This document shows positions 13,357-22,527 of a stretch of DNA of 64,000 nucleotides, in pieces. A program made the position numbers and the translations under genes. Position 1 is the stretch's first letter. Each line of letters starts with the position of its first letter. The stretch is from Mortierella sp. BCC40632 (lineage: Eukaryota; Mortierellomycota; Mortierellomycetes; Mortierellales; Mortierellaceae). The stretch lies in contig WAEK01000022.1 in the NCBI GenBank assembly GCA_011634665.1, positions 496,001 to 560,000 on the forward strand, given 5' to 3'. A model generated the notes under the pieces. It was not told where the DNA came from, searched no databases, and worked only from the letters and a program-made list of their open reading frames with translations.

Positions 13357-15424
13357 ATGGATTCGTCACAGGAAATGCATGAAAGCTCTATCCAAGAGTC
13401 TCACACAGAGCTTGAGGCCACCACTGGCGCATCCACAGCTCAAACAGCAACACCTGATGAAAGTACTCAGAGCTCTCCACAGACCCAACCGACATCGGAG
13501 GAGCCCGCCACAATGACCGAGGCTCCCTCTGACCCGTCGGAGGAAAAGCAATCCCAACAGGATGCCACGCAGCAACAACAAACAGCCAAGTCCTCAACCT
13601 CCAGGTCCTCGACTCCCACCCCTTCCCAACCTCTCAGAAGACGGCCCAGAAGGACAGGTCAGCCTCTCCATCTTTTACTGCAGGACTGTAGTAAGCAGGT
13701 GAGGTTCAATGCGATATTTACAATCAAGGTCAGATCGAACTGGACCCCAGAAAACCCATGGCGGTAGTCGCTGACGATGACCATTTGAATTACTCCCTCT
13801 AGCATATTACTGGATACTTGTGCAAGAAGACCACAGAGGAGATCCATGCGATCTTGAGTGACAAGAAAGTTTTAGCAGCAGATCTACGGTCCTTCTCGAA
13901 TGATTTTGTTTTGAGCTCGGCCCGCGACAGAGTGATTGGGGAGGTTGATGACGAAGGAAAAGAGTTGCTGAAAGATGTGGAGCCTGAGCGAGATGTAAGT
14001 CTAGAAAATGTGATCTGGTCATGCCACGCGGCATTGTTATGTAATTGAGTTCCCTGATTTGTTTGCTGATCTGACTGAACTCCCACCCTAGGTAATTAAA
14101 CAACGCTTTGAAGACGAAAGCTCTGTGTTTAAGAGTTATGACGATGCTGTCTACGACATTCGTGTGGATCTCTACTTCGACGGCCTCAGACCACGGAAAC
14201 AGGAAGCCGAGGAACAAACCCCTGAAAGCATCGCAAGAACCAATGGTAAGGTGGCAGATCCACTTGGTTTTACAATCAGCTTTTTTGAATGTTCATTAAT
14301 TAACCATTTCATTATTCTGTCTTTTCTGTGGTTGCACAGAGCTTAATGGCGTGTTGACTGTTTGGGATACTCTCTACAAGCGACCAGAGGTGGAACCGCG
14401 ACGAGGAGGTCGGTCAACACAGACCCCATATCCACCAAGGAGCGGAAGGCCTGCAGGCCCACCCGCACGGCCACATCCCTACTCGTCTACTCGTTACCCC
14501 CCACCCCACCATGGACCGCATGCTCCTGGGCCTCCCTACCGTGATACAAAACCTCCCCGCGACTATGGTGATCGTCCGCCTTATCATGATGATTATTATG
14601 GTGACCGGCGCGAGGATTACCGTCGCGGAGATTATGACCGCCGTGACCCTCGGGACCATGCCATGGGTGCTAGACCCCTTGGCCCTCCCGGTCCTCCTGG
14701 TCCATTAGCCCGACCCGAAATGCGTGATCCCCGAGACGGACGTGATTTCAGAGATCGCCCTCCACATGGACGACCAGAGGCACCCTATAGTCCAGGAGGC
14801 GGTCGTTACGAAGATAGGAGACGTGACCGCCTTGAGGGTCCTGGTGCAGTAACTCGTGATGGCAGGCACCATGCACCAGGTGCAGCAAGCGGCACCGCAT
14901 CGCCATTGACGTCCCACCCCTCCCTCCCACCAAAGCCCCAGACATCCCATTACGATGCACCAACTCCACAATACTCACAGCCAGCCCAGGCACATGGCAC
15001 CATGTACCCTCAACACTATCCACCTGCGCCTCATATCGACCCACAGTCTGCTCAAGCAGGCTATGGTGCCTATCCCCATCAACAAGGATACCCTGTACCC
15101 GGACAAATGGATTATTCTGCATACTCTTATGCTGGGTATAATCAAGACCCAGCATCAGCATACGCTGGTGGGGCAGCAGGATGGGATATGACAGGAATGG
15201 CAGCACCGGCGGGTCTCCAGCTGCAGCCTTTCAATTCTTCTCAACCAGGACGTCATAAGGCTGTCCCTCTGCCAACAGATTTTATGGCCGGACCAAGTGA
15301 TGCACCTCGACTCTCGATGCCCGAGCCACATGAAGTTCTTGGCACCATTCGCGGTGTCATTATCCGGGACGCTCACGGTAACATTGGTCTGAGTCAGTAC
15401 ATTTTCACACAAGCAACATCATAG
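13357..15424 (+). CDS. Unrecognised protein with Gln/Ser-rich head and Pro/Tyr/Arg-rich tail
   Basis: Four exons (13357-13698, 13803-13994, 14092-14245, 14340-15424) join in phase and give 590 aa. Residues 1-100 are Ser/Thr/Gln/Glu-rich and look disordered, ending in a basic RRRPRRT patch. A probably folded part follows, about residues 105-240, containing HITGYLCKKTTEEIHAILSD, LRSFSNDFVLSSARDRVIGE and SYDDAVYDIRVDLYFDGLRP. The rest is a low-complexity tail rich in Pro, Tyr, Gly, Arg and Asp, with RGD/RDP and PxYP repeats, ending near TIRGVIIRDAHGNIGLSQYI. The composition is like that of nuclear or RNA-binding condensate proteins, but I recognise no domain and assign no function. Exon phase consistency and the folded core support a real gene. 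Confidence 0.75.
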
Positions 15425-17351
15425 ACAGATCAGGAGGGTGCAGGCGACAGAGTCCTTCAGAGAAGAAGAAAAAAAAATGGGGGAGTCTTCGGTCCTGACC
15501 CGAATGTATCTATCTCTTACAACGACAATGGCTATTTTATCTGGGATGAGCTGCGATCGGGGGCAACAGGCAACAGGAGTGCCGCCATGCGTCAGGAACT
15601 ACCAGGAAATTAAAAAAAGAAAAAAGAAAGAAAAAAGAAAATGGAAAAGAAAGGAAAAGAAAAGAGGAACATAAGCTGTTTTATCACCACAACCGCAAGG
15701 ATATCCATGTTCAGGATTCGTCACTATAGTCATTTGCAAGGACTGGAGTTATTGGAGCGGCAGAGCAAGATCCGTGTTGTATCCGAACGTGATACAATGC
15801 TAGATGCGAGCATGGGATCGCGCCTTTGTATCTAAAAGAGCAATCAGCATCAATTCCTTCTCCTTCATCCCTCCTTCTCCCTTCAAACGCCCAGACCCGA
15901 CCAAAGCCGGTCTCATGAAAAGAAGACAATACGTCTTTTTTTTGTCGTTGGCAGGATCTGCGGGAGTCCGTTTTGAACAAAAGGAAAGGAAGAGCACCAG
16001 GAAAACAAGTAACACGTCCGGACCAATCCACTTAGCCATTGGATCAGGTGGTATTTACAAATCTAGAAGGAGGGACTTGGATGTTGTGTATCCGACAAAA
16101 CGACAAGAGTCCTTCTCTCCTTCCAGGACATGGACGCATAATTTTTCTTCTTCTTGGACAACGGGACAACGGACAAATGGACATATGGATGCGGATCCTT
16201 CGCTGATAATGGTTGGCTTGAACCTATCACTAGCCCTTTCCTCTCCTCCTTTTCCTTCTTTCTCTTCTCTTCCATTTTCACCTTCACCTTTTCCTAGGAT
16301 CTATTGATGCGCGGCGCTTCTGTGCGTTGTAAATAGAGCAAAAAAGAAGAAAGAAAAAAAAAGAAAAGAAAAAAAAAAGTGTCCCTCACCTTCCACCTCC
16401 TCCTTCGCCTTTGATAGATTACTCAGAAATAAAGAGCCCTGTTGTTGAGAGAATAGAATTGTTTAAACTAATGCTGCTGCACTAGTTGACTCTGACTTTG
16501 TCCTCTTGTTCATTACTTGATCTGTTAGATCGAGCAAGATATGGACGAATATGACAAAAATCTTAGATTCAGGCAACGATCTTTATTCAATGGATCTAAG
16601 GCTCATCGCAAAGTTACTGAATCTGAGCCAAGGTCTAACTGCGAATGGTCATGTAAAAAGGACCTGGGAGGGGGGGATTGAGAAGGAGAGAAGGAAGAAT
16701 AGGAATGTACACCTTCGTTCAACGTTTGTGGGGACAGGGACAAGTGTGACGGTCGGAGAGGAAATTATGCAGGGTGAGATGCATTATGCATCTTCCCACC
16801 AGGGACAGTTTATTTTTCTTCTGAAGAGGATGAGGGCCTTTCTGCCGATGTACTCCTGTTCCAATGCAGGATTATCTTGTCAAATAATAAAAAATCCAGA
16901 GTGTGAAAAAAAAAAAAAAAAAAAAAAAAAAAGGAACAAAAGAACAAAGAACAAGGAAGCTGGAGATCAACAGGGTGGTTTGCAAAAGGGCTAGCAATAA
17001 GGCAAGTTCAAGGAGGCAAGAGAGTAAACAACAGGACAAAGTGCCGAACTAGTAAATCGGCGAAGAATCATTAAAAAAAAAACGAGCAGACGGCTCTTCT
17101 TCTTCGACCAGGCAGCTGTAGCTGTTATAGAGACCCGGGTTGTCAATAGTAAGTTACACGTTCATATGGTTTATTCAACAGACTAAAGCCCTCCATAACG
17201 TGTATTTGAGCAGGTAAGGGGAAAGGGAAGGGAAGGGGAAAAGATGGGGGATGGGGATGGGGATGGGAGAGGGGAAGAGGGGGGTGGGGAAGGCTATGGT
17301 GGCCAAATTGATCACTCAAGTAGCGCACCTCTGTTTGACTGGAGTATTTTT
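15425..17351. other. Gene-free stretch with purine-rich tracts
   Basis: This holds the 3' flanks of the plus gene ending at 15424 and of the minus gene at 17352. Open frames here are short, and the longest depends on a 25-nt A run at about 16906-16931. A-rich and AAAG-rich tracts occur at 15603-15665 and 16340-16380. A G-rich tract lies at 17215-17291. I see no convincing gene. Confidence 0.6.
17215..17291 (+). repeat. G-run tract (possible G-quadruplex)
   Basis: There are many runs of three to six G with short spacers, including gggatggggatggggatggg. The tract lies just downstream of the stop codon of the secreted-protein gene, whose transcript strand would be C-rich. The runs are plain; quadruplex formation is inference. 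Confidence 0.6.
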
Positions 17352-17618
17352 TTAGCTGCAGTCTCCAGAGCCATTGGTGTAGGAAGCGCAGCAGTCTGTA
17401 ATAGACTTCTGCAATTCGGCAGTTGGACCACCATCGCAGTAATATCCAGTAGCGAAGCCGAGTTCAGGATTGGTACCAGTTTTCTTGCAGCACTCTAGAG
17501 TATTTCCTTTGTTGGCAAATCTGTTGTAATAGCAGCGGCACCAAAGAGCATCAACTTGAGCAGTCAAAAACAAGGTGCAAAGGCAGAGGACGGCCAATCG
17601 AATGAAAATGGAACCCAT
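17352..17618 (-). CDS. Small secreted cysteine-rich protein
   Basis: A single-exon frame of 88 aa. Residues 1-24 form a typical signal peptide: a short N-region with Arg, then the hydrophobic LAVLCLCTLFL and a cleavage-like VDA. The predicted mature part of about 64 aa has eight cysteines at 27, 29, 43, 44, 61, 76, 77 and 87, in a CxC...CC...C...CC...C arrangement with two adjacent-Cys pairs, consistent with four disulphides. The segment GFATGYYCDGG is Gly/Tyr-rich. The start at 17618 was preferred to an upstream ATG because it places the signal peptide at the N-terminus. I know no named family for it. It could be an effector-like, antimicrobial-like or wall-associated protein; function is unknown. 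Confidence 0.8.
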   Translation of the reverse strand: MGSIFIRLAVLCLCTLFLTAQVDALWCRCYYNRFANKGNTLECCKKTGTNPELGFATGYYCDGGPTAELQKSITDCCASYTNGSGDCS

Positions 17619-19171
17619 GGTTGTCTCGGAGTGGTGCTTGCTAAGGATGGGAAAGGTTTTCTTGCGGAAGTTCTTGTGCTTGTAGTGGCAGAGATTGTTG
17701 TTGTGAGTCAAGTCTTGAGGGAAGATTGGATGTTGTTGTTTTTATGTGAGAAAGGAAATATCTGTGTTCCTTTTATACTCGAAGAGAGACGTTAAGTGAG
17801 AATATGTCGAGTTTTGTTGGACATGGAGAGAATGAGTGGAAGGTAGGAAGAGAGGAGGAAAACGATAGGCGTCGCGTATTTCTCGTTCAGGTACAACTGC
17901 TAGAGCACAGAGAGAGAGATCGAATCCAGCGAACTAGGGAGTGGCCCGCAATTTGCCTAGGCAACGAGAATCTGAGGAAATATGCATGCTATCCTTTTTT
18001 TTTTTCCTCCTTGACGTCTTGCATCCATGACTAGAGTCCACGACATCATGTCTTATCACATAGCATGTTTGCACACCCGAAAATACAATTGAATGGATTT
18101 CTGAAAAACCTAGGGCTTGGTGTCTATAATGCACGATGCCGAGGATCTGAGCGACAAAGAGCGATCCAAACCCAGGAAAGCAGGAGGGTAGGTAAGAATG
18201 CATGCTCGGGTATAAAGGTCTGGATAAAGCTATGGAGTAAAAGACAGAAAGTAAGGAGAGTTATGCAAAAGGAAACCCAGAACACATAGCTTTCTTCGCG
18301 ACCTGACAGTTGTCTTTGGATAGGAGAAGCGGTTGAGGAGTACATGCTCTTTTCACAAAATTATGCTCGACCCAAGTCAGGGGCATGGATGGGATTACAA
18401 GGAGAATGACCATGATTACTATTTTAGGGGTTCTTTCGAGTAACGCATCCTGTAGGTCATCTGCTGTCTGAGGGATACTTCAAGGAATAGCCATATCCTA
18501 GACAGCGAAAAAAAAAAAAAAAAAGGAGCAAGGCAACACAGCAACAGAAATTCCCATTGTACTTGTCGCATTTCTACTTTAGGATGCAATCTTGATTGGG
18601 AATATCTGAGAAAGTGCTCGACACTACAGCACGCGCTTTTATAGCCATTAAACACGAAGTTTGTACCTGAGGTTTACACCCACTTCGTCTGTGCCTGAAC
18701 GTGACCTGGGCCTATAAGATCCTTCAATAGACCTTGAATTCCAGTCTGGCATCCTTTCAGTCTTCTTATGTTAGCTACCCTTCAGATTGCACTGACAGAC
18801 GCATACAGATCTAGAGTCCTTCGCCATAGTTTTTTTTTTTTGTTCAACCAAGAGCAAGTATGGAAAGTCTATCTTCCTTTCGAATGTCCCCTACGACTCC
18901 CGTTTTTGGAACGAGGTCTGAACTTATTCAATCCGCATACAGTGCAGTGTCAGAAGCTGTACTCCTTTTGACACTTCATTCTAGCATTTTGAATGGTTGG
19001 AAGTTAAGCAAACAAGATGAGGGTTGGGTTAGAATTGTCAGCAGTTTGATTGACTGAAGAACAAACCAACTGAGGCACTTATGCCGTAAATCTTGCGCCA
19101 ACGCCTATACGTCGGAACTTGCCAAAATGGCATCGTCATCTCCCAGACTTACTGCCCTGACCCGCTGCAGC
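17619..19171. other. Gene-free stretch between the secreted protein and the Fanzor remnant
   Basis: Only short open frames are present and none resembles a known protein. It contains the promoter of the secreted-protein gene (minus) in its left part and A/T runs at 17995-18006, 18509-18525 and 18831-18841. No tRNA or structured RNA was recognised. Confidence 0.55.
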
Positions 19172-20403
19172 TCAACTGGCCAAAAGTGTTCCTGGATTTG
19201 TTGGCAAGTTCAATGCCGCGTGGTGATCTCTGTCGCACATTGGACCAGTGGTGGAATTCAGGCCAGCGGTCGCGCTCTGCTCTTCTGTACGAGCCCCACC
19301 ACATGTTGGGCTCAAGCAGATGAGATTCTTGCCGAGGGCCTTGGTAGGTCCACGACAACGACTGCAAGTTGCAGATGACCTTAGTTCGTTGACCAATAGC
19401 ACTATCATTGCCCTCCCTTTGGCCTACAAATCCCAGTGGGCTAGCGATTGTGTATTAGAGATGAACGTCCAACTCACATCTTTGTCTCGACAGCTGAAAA
19501 TCTCTCTCACCTCTTGGATAAGTTAATACCGAAAACCTCCCGACTTGTCATGAATCCCCAGCAAACTCCTAAAACTGCCATCTCCAATGGTTAAGAGTGC
19601 CCGTCTCTCCTCTTTGTCTTGAGCTTTGGGCGGAGAATAGTGGCGCTGGGCATTCCTGAGAAGGCTGGCAATAGCTTGGCCAGTGTCGGCCCGTCTTCCT
19701 TGCTCTTTATGGTATCGCCAGAAACGCAACCGAGGTGACCCATCAAAATCGTTGAGGATTGGGTCTGCTTTGAGCTCACGCTCAATATGAGTCGTCGTGC
19801 TCGTCTTCGTCTCTGCAAAGACTTGATGGAAAAATTCAAGAGGCGAAGAATCCGCCATTTCCGCGGCGTGGCCTATACTCGGAAGCCCAATAATGGCCGC
19901 TGTCTGGTCCGAGGTCTCCCTAATCCTCGTGTACTTCACAGACTGTGGAGGAGGTGGTACTATGAATCTCACTAACTCACGCTCAACTATGTGAATGTCC
20001 TTGCCATCGTAGATAGCGTTCTGCTTCGCATGCTCCAGCCGTTTTCCTGTAGAACTCCTCAGCGAACGATAGGTTTGCCCTTGGGACATCGACGATCGAA
20101 ACATGACCCGGGTCGAGTGTGTCGATTGTTGCTGAGCATGCTGTCTTTTTTAGCTCCTGGATCAACGACCGTAACAATGAATTCTGACTGGCCGGGAAAT
20201 AGACATTGCACGGCGGCTTGGTCAGGGAGACACTGTTGAATGTAATCGATGCGCGATTGTCGGCGTTCTGGTCTCCAGTCTTCTGTTTGGCCCTCGAAGG
20301 TGAGCGTGGAGAGTGTAGAGGTCGATGATGACACCAAAGACGAGTTGCCAGTGTCGGCCACTTTCTTCCTGGGCCACCTATGCCACAAATGAGCCGCCTG
20401 CAC
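19172..20403 (-). pseudogene. Degenerate Fanzor/TnpB-type RNA-guided nuclease remnant
   Basis: The minus-strand fragments, read in order, look like the nuclease half of a Fanzor (eukaryotic TnpB relative). A RuvC-I-like motif FIVTVVDPGAKK has its Asp at 20161-20163. In a shifted frame, the text continues directly with SATIDTLDPGHVSIVDV and EEFYRKTAG. A further frame change near 20000-20060 leads to RLEHAKQNAIYDGKDIHIVE, RLRFWRYHKEQGRRA and LTIGDGSF (GDG at 19577-19585). A stop follows at 19523. In yet another frame come VNELRSSATCSRC, a second cysteine pair (CLSPTC) and DRDHHAALNL (19234 onward), i.e. a zinc ribbon next to a RuvC-III-like Asp. This order matches the TnpB/Fanzor family. The first frame change lies in a six-T run (20146-20151) and needs no intron, so the copy appears inactive. 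The N-terminal half was not identified; it may extend to about 20720. Confidence 0.7.
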
Positions 20404-21099
20404 TTTGACCTGACTGACTGACTGTTGACCATTCGCTTGGAGAGTCCCTTCCAGGACTGGTCTAGTCTCCCCTGCGTACCGCAGGGAGTAAAGGCGACTG
20501 CGTGAAGGACTAAGGACAGCGGCAAACTACAAGGATATTGTAGAAATAAAAGGATCTTGATGCATGAATCCAATGCGGATCAAACTGGGATGGGTCCGTA
20601 AAGTCGTTCTCCGTCCGATCTTCCACTTTCCACTGAGTCTCATACTTACAGCTGGTTTGAGCGCCGTTAATGGGAAATGGCTCTTGGCTCCTGCCTTTTT
20701 GTACAAAAGGAATCGAGGAAGCAATACTGCAGATCTGTTCAGGGTAGCTGTGGAGGGTACTGATTTAGTATGGGAGAGTGAAAAGATGATAGATCACGAG
20801 CTTGACCTGGCCTTGGCTCGGCCAATACTTTGTGGACAGCGTGACAAGGGCAATTGCTAAAACAAATGGACTTGAAAACTTGAGATACTTCCCCTAGACT
20901 GGAAGACTAGGGGATCGTAAATATTATACTGCACCTCTCAGATCCCCGTGTCTCTTCGGTTCACAACTGGCTATCGACCAGCTGCCAAGCGAGTCGCTCT
21001 ACCTCTCTTAAATGGAAACTAAACTGAACCTTTATGAAGACGCGCCCCGTACTCTGATTTTTTATTATATATATATATTTTACTGACTCTTCGTCTTTT
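20404..21099. other. Stretch between two Fanzor-like remnants
   Basis: The minus strand at 20527-20724 has an open frame that may be the eroded N-terminal part of the left remnant (GRRTTLRTHPSLIRIGF), but I cannot assign it. The plus strand is open at 20564-20860 without recognisable motifs. A short (AT)n run lies at 21064-21079. Confidence 0.35.
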
Positions 21100-21555
21100 A
21101 TTGTTCTAGAGGTATCCCTGTCGGATGGATGGTGCGATAGTTGCCAACGGCACCATATCGCCCGGTCCTGGGGTAGCTATCAACACCCAGCTCAGTGTCG
21201 CAGGAATGTTCCATCATTCATTCCAGTGATGCTGGTCGGGCCGGGAGAGACAGGAGTAGGAAGTCGAATTGGAGGACATGCTAGGCGAGGAAGATGAAAG
21301 ATGAAAGAGCAGCATATGTGGTATGGAGTGGTTGGACTTACAGACGAGTTCAGGACGAACCAGACGTGCGCAGAGTGCTTTGGACAACTGAGGAAGGCAC
21401 GGTCGCGTCATATTATTGATTGGTGTGATGTGAGTGAGCTTACCTCGAGGAGACGCCTCGATATGGTTGGACATAGTAATGGAAGAAGGGTAGCAAGAGG
21501 GAAGGAGTCGGTGGGAAAAAAGACATGCCTGGACACTCGGTCCAGGGACGTTTAG
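21100..21555 (+). pseudogene. Second Fanzor/TnpB-like C-terminal remnant
   Basis: One plus-strand frame is open from about 21100 to 21555 except for a single TGA at 21295-21297. Before the stop it reads PVMLVGPGETGVGSRIGGHA; after it, GVVGLTDEFRTNQTCAECF and QLRKARSRHII, ending near CLDTRSRDV and a TAG. A glycine-rich GxGSRIxGH segment followed by a [TD]E[FY]RT-x-x-TCxxC motif and a distal C...RD is the layout of the C-terminal part of a group of zygomycete Fanzor-like proteins. It differs clearly from the minus-strand remnant, so this is probably a separate insertion or lineage. The N-terminal two thirds and RuvC-I were not found. The comparison is from memory of family patterns, not a search. 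Confidence 0.55.
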
Positions 21556-22527
21556 TACATAATTGGTTAGAAAGCAGGAGGCTTAGATTTGTAAATTGGG
21601 ATTTGAGGCTGAACTGAGTCCAACAAATCCTGAGCAGAACTATTTTGTAGAAGCTTCGGCGGCTCTTGCTTCTGGTGGCGCTTGATCGAGACAGCGATCC
21701 TGCGGATGGCGTCGCTTCTCCTACAAAACACATAGTTTTGAGACTGTATGTACCCTTTAGATTACGCCAAAGACCTGATAGATTTCATAGAACCTTTCAA
21801 TCTTCATTGGTGAGCTACTTTCCAAGTTCTTGAGAATGACTTCACTGCGTTGTAAACGATTTGATACCAACAGTATTCATCCGGATCATGGACGCGTGGA
21901 GTTGTCTATTTTGCGGATGACGGAGAACGAATTACTCTTACCCATGATCCCGCTCTTTTAAAAGTCTGGAAGTGCGGTCTCTTCCATGGCACAGAGCTGT
22001 ATAGCTATATGGTATCCGATGTCCTATGCCCTTCCTGTTGGCACCCTTTTTCAATAGGATTTAAACATGGTGCTAAGAGGAAAGAGTGCACACGGAGATG
22101 CTGTGTGTAAATGTCGGCTGCAAACGTCTCGATTTCTCGCGGTTGTGGCTAGACGAAAATCTCAGCACCCGTTAGTAATATGGTGGAAACAGACGAGAGC
22201 AATGCAATGCAGTGCAGACGCAAAGCTTATCCTATGTTGGTAAGCAGGTGGCGTAGGAAGCAAAAAGGGAAGGACTATCTTCTCCATGGACGTCCAAAGA
22301 GGGAGGGGGAGATAAGAAATGAGAAACGCTTTACCAATCTTTACCAATACGAACAAAGCCCAGGGATGTCGCTGTCTGGCAGGTTCTGTCGCGCACGTAC
22401 TTTTCTCTTTAGTTTTTAAACAGACACCTGCCCAAGTCTGTTCACGTCGACCATCCCTTTTCTTTTTCTCACGCCTTCACCCCTTTTCCCAACCATTGCA
22501 CTCCATTCCCCCATCCTTTCTGATCAA
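21556..22527. other. Region between the Fanzor remnants and the GH63 gene
   Basis: A plus-strand frame from about 21889 to 22110 is open and ends with VSDVLCPSCWHPFS and later cysteines before TAA. It might be another eroded zinc ribbon but is too short to call. The right part, 22380-22527, is C/T-rich on the plus strand and is the probable promoter and leader of the GH63 gene. Confidence 0.35.

Noticed and set aside
16551..16994. 147-codon plus-strand open frame
   Set aside because: Its last third is a lysine run translated from an A homopolymer, and the rest has no recognisable domain or neighbouring exon.
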